48,628 nt of DNA, taken from positions 1 to 48,628 of the forward strand of contig CALMJU010000017.1 in assembly GCA_937864465.1 (NCBI GenBank). The letters are read 5' to 3'. Source of the DNA: an uncultured Acidobacteriota bacterium (lineage in GTDB: Bacteria > Acidobacteriota > Polarisedimenticolia > Polarisedimenticolales > JAIQFR01). Of this stretch, positions 1-8,402 are shown piece by piece. The position numbers and the translations under genes are program-made. The notes below the pieces were generated by a model. The model was not told the origin of the DNA. It did not search any database and worked only from the letters and a program-made list of their open reading frames with translations. Position 1 is the first letter of the stretch, and every line of letters begins with the position of its first letter.

Positions 1-2
1 TC

Positions 3-209
3 TTCATCCCCGTGCACCTCAGCGATCGGCTCGTCGCGCTGCTGCTCGGCGACGGGGGCCCGGTAGGCCGGATCCAGGGCGACCTCCGGGATCACGTCGG
101 GCTCGTCCGGATGCTGGGGCTGGCCCTGAGCATGCTCATCCTCAAGAAGAAGATCCGCGCTGGCTCCGAGAGCGGGATCCGGGCCCCGAGGGATCCCGGT
201 TCGAAGTAG
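3..209 (+). CDS. C-terminal end of an unidentified protein (5' end outside window)
   Basis: An open frame runs in from the left edge and stops at 207-209, giving about 68 residues. The piece begins FIPVHLSDRLVALLLGDGG, followed by a leucine-rich helical stretch ending near ILKKKIRA and a loose polar tail. A strand with a VALLLGDGG-type turn followed by a terminal helix resembles the end of GAF/PilZ-like signalling proteins in deltaproteobacteria and acidobacteria, but too little remains to name the family. It ends 34 bp before the response regulator in the same direction, so the two may be co-transcribed. An internal ATG or GTG start is possible, but the frame is open to the edge. Confidence 0.45.
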   Translation, partial: FIPVHLSDRLVALLLGDGGPVGRIQGDLRDHVGLVRMLGLALSMLILKKKIRAGSESGIRAPRDPGSK

Positions 210-243
210 CCCACCTCGCGATCCGCGAGGGAAGACGACCTTC

Positions 244-1221
244 ATGAGAATCCTGGTCGCCGAAGACGAGAACACGTCGCGCAGCGTCATCTGCGAGGTC
301 CTCGAGAGCGACGGTCACGAGGTGACCGGAGCGGCCTCGGGGGAGGAGGCGCTCGAGTCCTTCCGGAGGTCTCCGTTCCCGCTCGTGCTCACGGACGTCG
401 CCATGCAGCGCATGACGGGGCTCGACCTGCTCGCGGAGATCAAGCTGATCAGCCCCGACGCCATCGTCGTCGTCATGACGAGCCACGCCTCGCTCGACTC
501 GGTCACGACGGCGCTGCGCTCGGGGGCCTACGACTACATCACCAAGCCGTTCGAGGACCTGGACGCCGTCATGGACGTCGTCGGCCGGGCCACCGAGAAG
601 ATCCGGCTCGCCGAGACGAACGACAGGCTCCTCCGCGAACTCCAGGCCAAGACCCTGGAGCTGGAGCGGCTGAACTCGGCTCTCAGCGACATGGCGAACA
701 AGGACGGCCTGACCGGGCTCTTCAACCACCGGTTCTTCCGGGAGCTGCTCGAGCGCGAGATCTCGCGCCAGAAGCGCCACGGACGGCCGCTCTCCCTCGT
801 GATGATCGACATCGACCACTTCAAGCGCTTCAACGACTCCTTCGGGCACCTGGCGGGCGACGCCGCCCTCCGCCGGGTCGGCAGGATCCTCCAGTCCGGC
901 TGCCGCGCCTCCTCGGTCGCCGCGCGATACGGCGGGGAGGAGTTCGCGATCCTCCTCCCCGAGACCGTCAAGGAGGGAGCCGTCGTTCTCGCCGAGAGGA
1001 TTCGCACGACGGTGGAGGAGACGCGATTCCCGGGGTCGGGACCCGAGGATGCCGGGGCGCTCACGCTGAGCTGCGGGGTGGCCGCCTTCGGCGAGGACGG
1101 GAGCGAGGCCACGACGCTGCTCCGGGCCGCCGACGCGGCCCTCTACCGGGCGAAGGCCTGCGGCCGCAACACGACGTGCGCCGCGTCGGGCGAGGCGACC
1201 TCCGGCGACTCGGTCCCCTGA
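244..1221 (+). CDS. Response regulator with GGDEF diguanylate cyclase output domain
   Basis: This 325-residue protein has a CheY-like receiver (residues 1-120), a helical linker likely to form a coiled coil (about 115-150) and a GGDEF domain (about 150-315). Receiver residues visible are the acidic pair D8/E9, phospho-acceptor D51, T79/S80 and K101. The catalytic loop is GGEEF at 230-234, the active form, so it should make cyclic-di-GMP from two GTP when phosphorylated. The inhibitory RXXD site expected just upstream reads R-A-S-S, so product inhibition at that site is probably lost. Family knowledge calls this the PleD/WspR type with a single receiver. The start follows GGGAAGACGACCTTC, a weak ribosome site. 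No partner kinase is visible. Confidence 0.93.
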   Translation: MRILVAEDENTSRSVICEVLESDGHEVTGAASGEEALESFRRSPFPLVLTDVAMQRMTGLDLLAEIKLISPDAIVVVMTSHASLDSVTTALRSGAYDYITKPFEDLDAVMDVVGRATEKIRLAETNDRLLRELQAKTLELERLNSALSDMANKDGLTGLFNHRFFRELLEREISRQKRHGRPLSLVMIDIDHFKRFNDSFGHLAGDAALRRVGRILQSGCRASSVAARYGGEEFAILLPETVKEGAVVLAERIRTTVEETRFPGSGPEDAGALTLSCGVAAFGEDGSEATTLLRAADAALYRAKACGRNTTCAASGEATSGDSVP

Positions 1222-1234
1222 GCCGGGACGGCGG

Positions 1235-1250
1235 CGCGGCTCCGGCCGCG
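1235..1250. terminator. Possible weak hairpin between convergent genes
   Basis: A 6-bp GC stem (CGCGGC / GCCGCG) with a TCCG loop lies in the 66-bp gap between the convergent response regulator and the small membrane protein gene. There is no T tract, so this is only a candidate terminator. Confidence 0.3.
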
Positions 1251-1287
1251 GTCGGGCTCGCTCTCGATCGAGTTCTCGCCCGTCCGA

Positions 1288-1557
1288 TCACGCCACCGCG
1301 GCCGCCAGGATCGCCGCCGCCCGCACCGCCGTCGCGAGCAGCACGCCCCCGCCGAGGATTGCGGCCGCCGCCGGGACGAGGACGCGGTCGCACAGCGCCG
1401 CCCAGGAGCCGCCTCGCCCGCCGCGCGCCTCGAGCGCCGCGCGGCAGCGGGCCCGGAGGAGGGCGGCCCCCTCGGGCCGGAGGTCGGGAAGCGGGAGCGA
1501 GGCCAGGGCGCCCAGCTCCGGGTCGCGCCGCGGGTCGGGATCTTCCGGTGTCCTCAT
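1288..1557 (-). CDS. Small single-span membrane protein, possible anti-sigma partner
   Basis: The 89-residue product starts MRTPEDPDPRRDPELGAL. It has a charged helical cytoplasmic part (1-55) and one hydrophobic segment at the C-terminus (about 57-89). Its ATG overlaps the stop of the ECF sigma gene by 4 bp (ATGA), so the two are translationally coupled. This position and topology are those of an anti-sigma factor. However, no zinc-binding HxxxCxxC motif is present, so the assignment rests on context only. A longer reading that starts upstream would run inside the sigma gene and is not used. Confidence 0.6.
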   Translation of the reverse strand: MRTPEDPDPRRDPELGALASLPLPDLRPEGAALLRARCRAALEARGGRGGSWAALCDRVLVPAAAAILGGGVLLATAVRAAAILAAAVA

Positions 1558-2120
1558 CTCTCCTCCTTCGCCTCTCCTTCCCGCATCTCGCGAGCGAGGA
1601 GGCGGCGCGCGCGCATCAGCCGGGCCCGCATCGCCTCCGGACCGATTCCGCAGACCGCCGCGGCCTCCGCCGGCGTCATCCCCTCGACTCCGACGAGGAG
1701 GAGCGCCTCGCGGGCCCGTGCGGGGAGCCGCCCGAGCGCCCCCTCGAGAGCCCTCTCCCGCTCGCCCCGCGAGATCTCCTCGAGGGGCCCCGCCGGCGGC
1801 GCGGCGCGCAGGGTGATCCGCGCCAGCTCGCCGACCCGCTCGGCATCGAGCAGCCGCCAGCGGCTCCAGCTGACGAACAGGTTGCGGGCGACCGTGAAGA
1901 GCCAGGCCGCAAGATTCGTCTCGGGTCCGGCCGGCGGCGGGTGCGAGATCAGCCGCAGCCACGTCTCCTCGAGCAGGTCCTCGGCGACGTCGCCGTGGCG
2001 GGACATCCGCAGGAGGTAGGCGTACAGGCGAGGCCGGTAGGCGTCGTAGATCGCGTCGAACGCCTCGGCGTCCCCGATCCGGAGGCGGCCGATGAGGTCT
2101 CGCTCGATTTCCGGCTCCAC
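1554..2120 (-). CDS. ECF-family RNA polymerase sigma factor
   Basis: The protein is 188 residues from a GTG at 2120-2118 (MEPEIERDLIGRLRIGDAEA). Region 2 spans about 10-75 with the usual FDAIYDAYRPRLYAYLLR helix and the AWLFTVARNLFVSWSR core. Region 4 (about 118-172) has an LPARAREALLLVGVEGMTPAEA helix-turn-helix. The frame stays open upstream to 2378, but that part would lie antisense to the small membrane protein and lacks family similarity, so the GTG is preferred. It is followed by a 4-bp overlapped membrane protein likely to control it. The gene diverges from the gene at 2218, whose promoter could be a target. Product length is normal for ECF factors. Confidence 0.88.
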   Translation of the reverse strand: MEPEIERDLIGRLRIGDAEAFDAIYDAYRPRLYAYLLRMSRHGDVAEDLLEETWLRLISHPPPAGPETNLAAWLFTVARNLFVSWSRWRLLDAERVGELARITLRAAPPAGPLEEISRGERERALEGALGRLPARAREALLLVGVEGMTPAEAAAVCGIGPEAMRARLMRARRLLAREMREGEAKEER

Positions 2121-2217
2121 GGGAATCTCAACGCTCCGGGCCCGCGATCGTGACGCGGGGGCCGGCGTCACGACCGGCCGCTCCGCGCGTTGTACCTGCG
2201 AACACGAGGAGGACACC

Positions 2218-2553
2218 ATGGTACTCGGACTCGCGATGCTGGCATTCACGCTCGTCGTCGGGCTGGCGGCCCTGGGGCTCGGGATCTCGTTCGCTGCGCG
2301 CCCCGCGGAGACGAAGCTGGCCACGCTGCGACCCCTGTCGCTGGCCGTCATCCTGGCCTCCACCGCCGCGATGGTCACGGGGCTCGCGATGTCTCTCGCG
2401 CGCGCGGCCGGCGTGGCTCGGGACGGCGCGACGCCGACCCCGGACCTGCTCCTGGCGGGGCTCGGCGAGGCGATGGTCCCGGGGGCGGTCGGCTTCGCCC
2501 TCCTGGCCGTCGCGTGGCTGCTCGTCGGCGTGGGGATGCGCCGCCAGCCGTAG
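2218..2553 (+). CDS. Small integral membrane protein of unknown function
   Basis: The 111-residue product starts MVLGLAMLAFTLVVGLAAL after a good ribosome site (GAGGAGG). It has three hydrophobic segments (about 1-27, 40-62 and 80-106) separated by a short charged loop and a DGATPTPD linker, and ends GMRRQP. The topology resembles the small MotA/TolQ-type proteins seen next to ECF sigma genes, but no signature residues were found. It is divergent from the ECF sigma factor and may belong to its regulon. Confidence 0.72.
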   Translation: MVLGLAMLAFTLVVGLAALGLGISFAARPAETKLATLRPLSLAVILASTAAMVTGLAMSLARAAGVARDGATPTPDLLLAGLGEAMVPGAVGFALLAVAWLLVGVGMRRQP

Positions 2554-2643
2554 CTCCGGCCTCGCCGGTCCGCCCCGCCCTTGACGGCCCGCCGCCGCGG
2601 CGCAATCCTGCCTCGGGCCGGATGCCCGCTCGGGGGTCGTCAG

Positions 2644-4554
2644 ATGACGGAACGGTTGGACTACGAGGCGGTCGGGTTGATCTCCGGCCTCGAGGTGCAC
2701 CAGCAGCTCTTCACCCGGCACAAGCTGTTCTGCCGGTGCCCGTCGGGACTCTACACGACGACGCACGACGGCGAGGTGCTGCGCCACATGCGGCCCACGC
2801 TGTCGGAGCTCGGCGAGTACGACGGCACCGCGCTGATGGAGTTCAAGACCAAGAAGGAGATCGTGTATCTCCTCAACCATCTCAACGTCTGCACGTACGA
2901 GATGGACGACACCCCGCCCTTCCTCGTCAACCAGGAAGCGATCGACGTGGCGATCGAGCTCTGCCTGATGATGAACATGGACATCATCGACGAGATCCAC
3001 ATCGCCCGGAAACAGTACCTCGACGGCTCGATCCCGACCGGCTTCCAGCGCACGGCGATCATCGGCGTCAACGGGTGGCTCCCCTTCCGCGGGCGCAAGC
3101 TGAGCATCACGCACGTCAGCGTCGAGGAGGACTCCTGCCGAGAGGTCCGGGACAAAGGGCACCAGATCGTCTGGCGCACCGACCGGCTGGGGATGCCCCT
3201 CACGGAGACCGTGACCGGGCCCGACCTGCGCACGCCCGAGGAGGTGCGGGACGCGATCCTGCTCTGCGGCCTGACCGCGCGCTCGACGGGGCGCGTCCGG
3301 ACCGGCATCGGCGCCAGCCGCCAGGACGTCAACGTGTCGGTCCGCGGCGGGAGCCGGGTCGAGATCAAGGGGGTGCCGCGCGCCGGCCACGCGGTCCGGC
3401 TGGTCCACAACGAGGCGGTGCGCCAGGTGAACCTGCTCGCCCTGCGGGACGAGATGCGCCGCAGGGGCCTCGATTCGCCCGACGCGATCCGCGTGCACGC
3501 CGTGGACGTCTCCGAGGTCTTCGCCGACAGCGACCTCGACTGCCTCCGCCGCGCGCTCCAGGGCGGCGGCCGCGTCTTCGCCGTCCGCGTCGAGGGGGCC
3601 GCGGGGCTCGCCCAGCACCCGACGCAGCCGGACACCGTCTTCCTCGACGAGCTGTCCGGGCGGATCCGAGTGATCGCGTGCCTCGACGAGCCCCCGATCG
3701 TGCTTTCCGCCGCGGCGCTCCCCGAGTTCTCCGACCGCCACCGCACGCTGGAGCGGCTGCGGAAGCGGGTGCGGCCCGGCGAGCGGGACGAGCTCTTCCT
3801 CGTCTTCGGCCCCGAAACGGACTGCCGCACCGCCGCCGAGGAGATCCGCCTGCGCTTCGCCGACGCCGCGCAGGGGGTCCCGAAGGAGACGCGCCAGGCT
3901 CTGACGGGGGGGTTCACGACCTTCGAGCGGATCCTTCCGGGGCCGGATCGCATGTACCCGGACACCGACTCGCCGCCGACCCGGGTCACCGCGGAGCGCG
4001 TCGCGGCGCTCAAGGCCCGGCTCCGCCCGGCCCCCTGGGACCGCATCGAGCGATACATGAAATCGCGCGTTCCGGAGGAGACCTGCCACTGGCTGATCCG
4101 GCGCGGCGGGGCGGACATCGTGGACGAGGTCGTCGCGAGGACCGGCGTGGACGGGCTGGTCGCGGCGATCGAGATCGGCCAGCGCGGCCGAGCGCTGCGG
4201 CGCGCCGGCACGCCCGTGGAGCGGCTCGGCGCCGGCGAGTGGGTGGAGATCTTCGACCTGTTCGCAGCCGGCCGCATCCCCCGCGAGGCGATCTCCGTCG
4301 TCGCCGCCCGCGTCGCGAAGGACGGCGGCGGCGCCTCGGCCGCGGCCGCGGCCGAGGGGATAGCGCTCGAGCCGCGCGAGCGCTGGCGGGAGGAAGCGGA
4401 CCGGATTCTCGACGGCTGCCCGCAGGCGGCGGAGCCCGCGGACAGGCGACTGCGCCGTCTCGTGGGGCGGGCGGTCGCGATGCTGCGGGGCCGGGCGCCG
4501 GCCCGGGAGGTCGCCGACCACGTGCGCGGCAGGCTCGAGGAGGTGGCGCGATGA
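2644..4554 (+). CDS. gatE: Glu-tRNA(Gln) amidotransferase subunit E (archaeal-type GatE)
   Basis: This 636-residue protein is a GatB/GatE-type kinase subunit that activates Glu on misacylated tRNA-Gln before amidation. The N-terminal cradle has GLEVHQQL (15-22), CXC at 30-32, EEDSCRE (161-167) and RTGIGASRQDVNVSVRGG (219-236). An inserted GAD domain, shared with bacterial AspRS and diagnostic for GatE over GatB, lies at about 300-420. It is followed by GVPKETRQAL (411-420) and LPGPDRMYPDTDSPP (431-445). A helical tail/YqeY-like domain completes the protein. ATG 2644 is chosen because the family N-terminus starts there. The stop overlaps gatD by 4 bp. GatE is known from archaea, so its presence among bacterial genes is noteworthy. 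Confidence 0.95.
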   Translation: MTERLDYEAVGLISGLEVHQQLFTRHKLFCRCPSGLYTTTHDGEVLRHMRPTLSELGEYDGTALMEFKTKKEIVYLLNHLNVCTYEMDDTPPFLVNQEAIDVAIELCLMMNMDIIDEIHIARKQYLDGSIPTGFQRTAIIGVNGWLPFRGRKLSITHVSVEEDSCREVRDKGHQIVWRTDRLGMPLTETVTGPDLRTPEEVRDAILLCGLTARSTGRVRTGIGASRQDVNVSVRGGSRVEIKGVPRAGHAVRLVHNEAVRQVNLLALRDEMRRRGLDSPDAIRVHAVDVSEVFADSDLDCLRRALQGGGRVFAVRVEGAAGLAQHPTQPDTVFLDELSGRIRVIACLDEPPIVLSAAALPEFSDRHRTLERLRKRVRPGERDELFLVFGPETDCRTAAEEIRLRFADAAQGVPKETRQALTGGFTTFERILPGPDRMYPDTDSPPTRVTAERVAALKARLRPAPWDRIERYMKSRVPEETCHWLIRRGGADIVDEVVARTGVDGLVAAIEIGQRGRALRRAGTPVERLGAGEWVEIFDLFAAGRIPREAISVVAARVAKDGGGASAAAAAEGIALEPRERWREEADRILDGCPQAAEPADRRLRRLVGRAVAMLRGRAPAREVADHVRGRLEEVAR

Positions 4555-5975
4555 CCGTTCCGATCGGCGAGAGGGCCGACCGGCTGCAGGGGTACCGGGG
4601 CCCCGCCCGGGAGCTCCTGGACCGCTACGCGATCGGCGTCTGGAGCGAGGTCGAGATCGTCAACGACGAGGGGTCGTCGTTCTGCGGCGTCGTCCTCCCG
4701 CGCAGCGAGACCGCCGACGACCTCCACATCGTCGTCAAGCTGTTCAACGGATACAACGTCGGCATCGCGGCCGACCGCGTCGTGTCGGCCCGCGAGACAG
4801 GGTATCGCAAGGCGGTCTACAAGATCCCGGAGAAGGAGTTCCCGTTCGACCCGCGCAAGCCCAACGTCACGCTGCTCGGGACGGGAGGCACGATCGCGAG
4901 CCGCCTCGACTACCGCACGGGCGCCGTGATCCCCGCCTTCACCCCGGGCGAGCTGTACGGCGCGGTTCCGGAGCTGGCCGACATCGCCAACCTGACGACC
5001 AAGAAGCTGTTCGGCGTTTTCTCCGAGAACATGGGCCCGGAGCAGTACAAGGCGCTCGCCGTCGCGATCGGCGAGGAGATCGCCCGCGGCGTCGACGGCA
5101 TCGTCGTGGGCCACGGCACCGACACGATGGCCCACACCGGGGCGATCCTGAGCTTCATGGTGCAGGAATCGCCGGTGCCGATCGTGCTGGTCGGAAGCCA
5201 GCGAAGCTCCGACCGGCCGTCGTCCGACGCGGCGCTCAACCTGATGAATGCAGTGCGGACCGCCTCCGAGTGCGACATCGCCGAGGTCATGCTCTGCATG
5301 TTCGGCCCCACGTCGGACAACTACGACCTCCTGCACCGCGGCACCCGGTGCCGCAAGATGCACTCCAGCTACCGCTCGACGTTCCGCACGGTCGGCGCGA
5401 CGCCGCTGGCGACAGTGAGCCGCTACGCGAACGCGTCCGGCAGCCACTTCACCTACCTGACCGACGACTTCCTCAAGCGCGACAAGGCCAGGGTGCCGCG
5501 GATCACGCCGGTGTTCGAGGAGAAGGTCACGATCCAGTACTACTACCCGAACTTCAACCCCGACATCGTGGACGGCCTGGCCGACATGGGGTACCGGGGG
5601 CTGGTCATCGCCGGAACCGGTCTCGGGCACGTCAACAAGCCGCTCTATCCCGCGATCCGCCGCGCCGTCCGGGCGGGGATGACCGTCGTGATGACGGTGC
5701 AGACGCTATGGGGCTTCGTCCAGATGTACGTCTACGACACCGGACGCGACCTCCTCGACCTGGGGATCATCCCGCTCGACAACATGCTCCCCGAGACGGC
5801 GTACATGAAGCTCGCCTGGGTCCTGGGCCAGACCGACGACCCCGCCCGGATCCGCGAGATGATGACCACGCCGGTCAACCACGAGATCACCCCCCGCGAG
5901 CCCCACAACGGGTACCTGATCCTGCAGGGAGGGCTGCCGGAGGTGGACGCCTTCGTGCAGAGGCACTGGAAATGA
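4551..5975 (+). CDS. gatD: Glu-tRNA(Gln) amidotransferase subunit D (asparaginase-like GatD)
   Basis: The 474-residue GatD releases ammonia from Gln or Asn for use by GatE. A small beta-barrel domain (about 1-95) precedes a type I/II L-asparaginase fold. The first nucleophile loop is GTGGTIAS (110-117), the second HGTDT (188-192), and GatD-specific QRSSDRPSSDAALN follows at 217-230. These features, and above all the N-terminal domain, separate it from free asparaginases. Its start overlaps the gatE stop (ATGA), the usual sign of a coupled two-subunit enzyme. Length matches archaeal GatD (about 420-450) with a slight extension. No GatCAB genes are in the window, so whether this is the only route to Gln-tRNA is unknown. 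Confidence 0.95.
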   Translation: MTVPIGERADRLQGYRGPARELLDRYAIGVWSEVEIVNDEGSSFCGVVLPRSETADDLHIVVKLFNGYNVGIAADRVVSARETGYRKAVYKIPEKEFPFDPRKPNVTLLGTGGTIASRLDYRTGAVIPAFTPGELYGAVPELADIANLTTKKLFGVFSENMGPEQYKALAVAIGEEIARGVDGIVVGHGTDTMAHTGAILSFMVQESPVPIVLVGSQRSSDRPSSDAALNLMNAVRTASECDIAEVMLCMFGPTSDNYDLLHRGTRCRKMHSSYRSTFRTVGATPLATVSRYANASGSHFTYLTDDFLKRDKARVPRITPVFEEKVTIQYYYPNFNPDIVDGLADMGYRGLVIAGTGLGHVNKPLYPAIRRAVRAGMTVVMTVQTLWGFVQMYVYDTGRDLLDLGIIPLDNMLPETAYMKLAWVLGQTDDPARIREMMTTPVNHEITPREPHNGYLILQGGLPEVDAFVQRHWK

Positions 5976-6039
5976 CCGCCGCGGCACGGGGTCCCGCCCG
6001 GATCCGAAACCGGGGCGCTCCGGCCGCGTAAGACCGGAG

Positions 6040-8298
6040 GTGAAACGCCGGGGCCCGGGCCGTCCGATCCTCCTTCCGGCCTGCATCGCGCTCGGGCTCG
6101 GAGCGGCCTCCTTCGCCGAGGAGGCCGCGCGGGGGCCGGAGATCCGGATCCGGCGGGCCGCCGCGCCGATCGCCGTGGACGGGGACCTGTCCGACGCCGG
6201 GTGGCGGGGGGCCACGCGCGTCGAAGACTGGTTCGAGACGAACCCCGGCGAGAACGTCGCCCCCAGGGTGAAGAGCGTCGGGTTCCTCGCCTACGACGAC
6301 CGCTATCTCTACGCCGGGTTCGAGTTCTCCGACCCCGACCCGTCGCGCATCCGGGCGCCGTACTCCGACCGGGACGGGATCTCGGAGAGCATGGACTACG
6401 GCGGGATCGTCCTCGACAGCCGCTTCGACGGGCGCACCGCGATCCTGTTCCTCGCGACGCCGCGCGGCGTCCAGTACGACGCCGTGCAGGACGACGCAGC
6501 CTCGGGCGAGGACGCCTCCCCCGACTTCCACTGGGACTCCGCCGCCAGGATCACCGGGGAGGGCTGGACGCTGGAGATCCGGATCCCCTTCTCCTCCCTC
6601 CGCTACGACGGGCAGGGCCCGCAGACCTGGGGCGTTCTGCTCTTCCGCAACTACCCGAGGGAGGACCGCTTCGAGATGTTCTCGACGGCGCTCCCCCGCG
6701 GCAGCGCCTGCTTCGTCTGCCACGAGCACCCGCTGACGGGCCTCGAGGGGCTGCCCTCCGGGGACCGCTTCGTCGTGGCGCCGTACGCGTCCGCGCGGGC
6801 CCAGGCGGAGCCGATCGAGGGGCCGGGGAGCCCTCTCGACGATCGGAGCTCGGAGGGGACGGCCGGCCTCGACGCCAAGTGGATCCCGGGCCCCGACCAT
6901 GCGCTCGACCTCGCGCTGAACCCCGACTTCTCCCAGGTCGAGTCGGACGTGACCAGGATCTCGGCCAACGAGCGGTTCGCGATCTTCTACCCGGAGAAGC
7001 GCCCGTTCTTCCTCGAGGGGATGGAGATGTTCGCGACCTCGATCCCCGCGGTCTACACGCGAGCGCTGACCTCTCCCCGGTGGGGGACGCGCGCCACCGG
7101 CAAGGCGGGGGCCCTCGCCTACACGGCGGTCGTCGGCGAGGACCGCGGCGGCGGGAGCGTCATCCTTCCGGGCCCGGAGTTCTCCTCGTTGGCGCCCCAG
7201 GACTTCTCCTCGACGTTCGCCGTCGCGCGCGTCCGCCGCGACCTCGGCAGGTCGTTCGTCAGCTTCCTCGTGACCGACCGCGAGATCGACGGAGGCGGCT
7301 TCAACCGGGTCGCGGGGCCGGACTTCCAGTGGCGCCCCGACGACGAGAACGTCGTCTCCGGCCAGATCCTGTTCAGCGCGACCGAGACGCCGGACCGGCC
7401 CGACCTCGAGGAGACCTGGGATGGCCGGAGCCTCTCCGGGGCCGGCGCCGACTTCTGGTGGGCGCACTCGACGCGGACCTTCGACTTCTCGGCGCAGACG
7501 AAGATCTTCGCCGACGGGTTCCGGGCGGACTGCGGCTTCGTCCCGCAGGTCGGCTTCCGCGAGGGATACGCCGAGACGGGGCGCACCTGGTACCCCGCGG
7601 GGCTCTTCTCCCGGGCAAGGCTCTTCGCCATGGTCAACCACATCGAGGACCACGACGGGACTCTCCTGAGGCGCCTCTTCGCCGGAGGTGTCCAGGCGAA
7701 CGGCCGCCGGAACTCGTACGTCCGGGTCTGGGCGTACCTCGACCGGATGAAGGCGGGAGCCGAGGTCCACCCGAGGCGGCAGCTCCGCTTCGAGCTCCGC
7801 GCCAGCCCCTCCCAGGCGGTGTCGGACCTGAGCCTCGACGGGATCGTCGGCGAGGAGCTGGACTACGAGAACGAGAGGCCGGGAGAAGGCGCCAGCTTCA
7901 CGCTCGGGGCCACGCTGCGAGCCGGAGATCGCCTCGCCGTGCGGCTCGACGGCGAGCGCCGCTGGCTCGACGTCCGGCCCGACCCGTCGGGCCCGATGCG
8001 GCGCCTGTTCACGGCGAGGGCGGAGAGGGTCAAGGCGATCTGGACCTTCAGCGCGCGGAGCTTCCTGCGGTTGATCGGCCAGTGGAGCCGCACGGTCCGG
8101 GACCCGCTGCTGTACGGGTTCCCCGTGCCCGGGGAGGAGGGCGCCTTCTCCGCCTCCGCGCTGTTCTCCTTCAAGCTCAACTGGCAGTCGGTCCTGTTCG
8201 TCGGCTACGGAGACGACCGCGAGATCGACGCGGGCGGGAGCCTGGAGCCGTCGAGCCGCGAGCTGTTCCTCAAGGTCTCGTACGCGTTCCAGCGCTGA
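6040..8298 (+). CDS. DUF5916 outer-membrane-type protein with CBM9-like domain and a CXXCH motif
   Basis: The 752-residue protein has a signal peptide (about 1-26, cleavage near ASFA-EEA), a CBM9-like carbohydrate-binding domain (about 35-205, APIAVDGDLSDAGW) and a long strand-rich DUF5916 region (240-752). Conserved features include NPDFSQVESD and FPEKRPFFLEGMEMF-type motifs (here FYPEKRPFFLEGMEMF). The C-terminus alternates like a beta-barrel and ends VSYAFQR. Members are generally unassigned cell-surface proteins. Between the two domains sits CFVCH (224-228), a textbook heme c site, where relatives usually show a plain loop before LTGL. The GTG start is judged from the signal peptide; the GGAGG lies directly against it, an unusually short spacing. 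Confidence 0.85.
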   Translation: MKRRGPGRPILLPACIALGLGAASFAEEAARGPEIRIRRAAAPIAVDGDLSDAGWRGATRVEDWFETNPGENVAPRVKSVGFLAYDDRYLYAGFEFSDPDPSRIRAPYSDRDGISESMDYGGIVLDSRFDGRTAILFLATPRGVQYDAVQDDAASGEDASPDFHWDSAARITGEGWTLEIRIPFSSLRYDGQGPQTWGVLLFRNYPREDRFEMFSTALPRGSACFVCHEHPLTGLEGLPSGDRFVVAPYASARAQAEPIEGPGSPLDDRSSEGTAGLDAKWIPGPDHALDLALNPDFSQVESDVTRISANERFAIFYPEKRPFFLEGMEMFATSIPAVYTRALTSPRWGTRATGKAGALAYTAVVGEDRGGGSVILPGPEFSSLAPQDFSSTFAVARVRRDLGRSFVSFLVTDREIDGGGFNRVAGPDFQWRPDDENVVSGQILFSATETPDRPDLEETWDGRSLSGAGADFWWAHSTRTFDFSAQTKIFADGFRADCGFVPQVGFREGYAETGRTWYPAGLFSRARLFAMVNHIEDHDGTLLRRLFAGGVQANGRRNSYVRVWAYLDRMKAGAEVHPRRQLRFELRASPSQAVSDLSLDGIVGEELDYENERPGEGASFTLGATLRAGDRLAVRLDGERRWLDVRPDPSGPMRRLFTARAERVKAIWTFSARSFLRLIGQWSRTVRDPLLYGFPVPGEEGAFSASALFSFKLNWQSVLFVGYGDDREIDAGGSLEPSSRELFLKVSYAFQR

Positions 8299-8402
8299 GA
8301 GCTCGGGCCGCGAGGAGACGTCGCGCATGGCCCCCTGCCAGGACATGGTGTAGCCTCGCCGGCAACACGCGACCGGCGTCCGCCGGAGCCTGGAGGAGCG
8401 TC

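Noticed and set aside
2121-2378. Upstream extension of the ECF sigma frame
   Set aside because: It would run antisense through the small membrane protein gene, and sigma similarity begins only after the GTG at 2120.
2128-4521. Open frame of 797 codons antisense to gatE
   Set aside because: High GC makes long antisense frames common. It is rich in R, P, G and A, lacks domains, and lies opposite a certain gene.
5887-8346. Open frame of 819 codons antisense to the DUF5916 gene
   Set aside because: Mirror of a real gene with no coherent protein pattern. The sense strand gives signal peptide, CBM9 and DUF5916 motifs.
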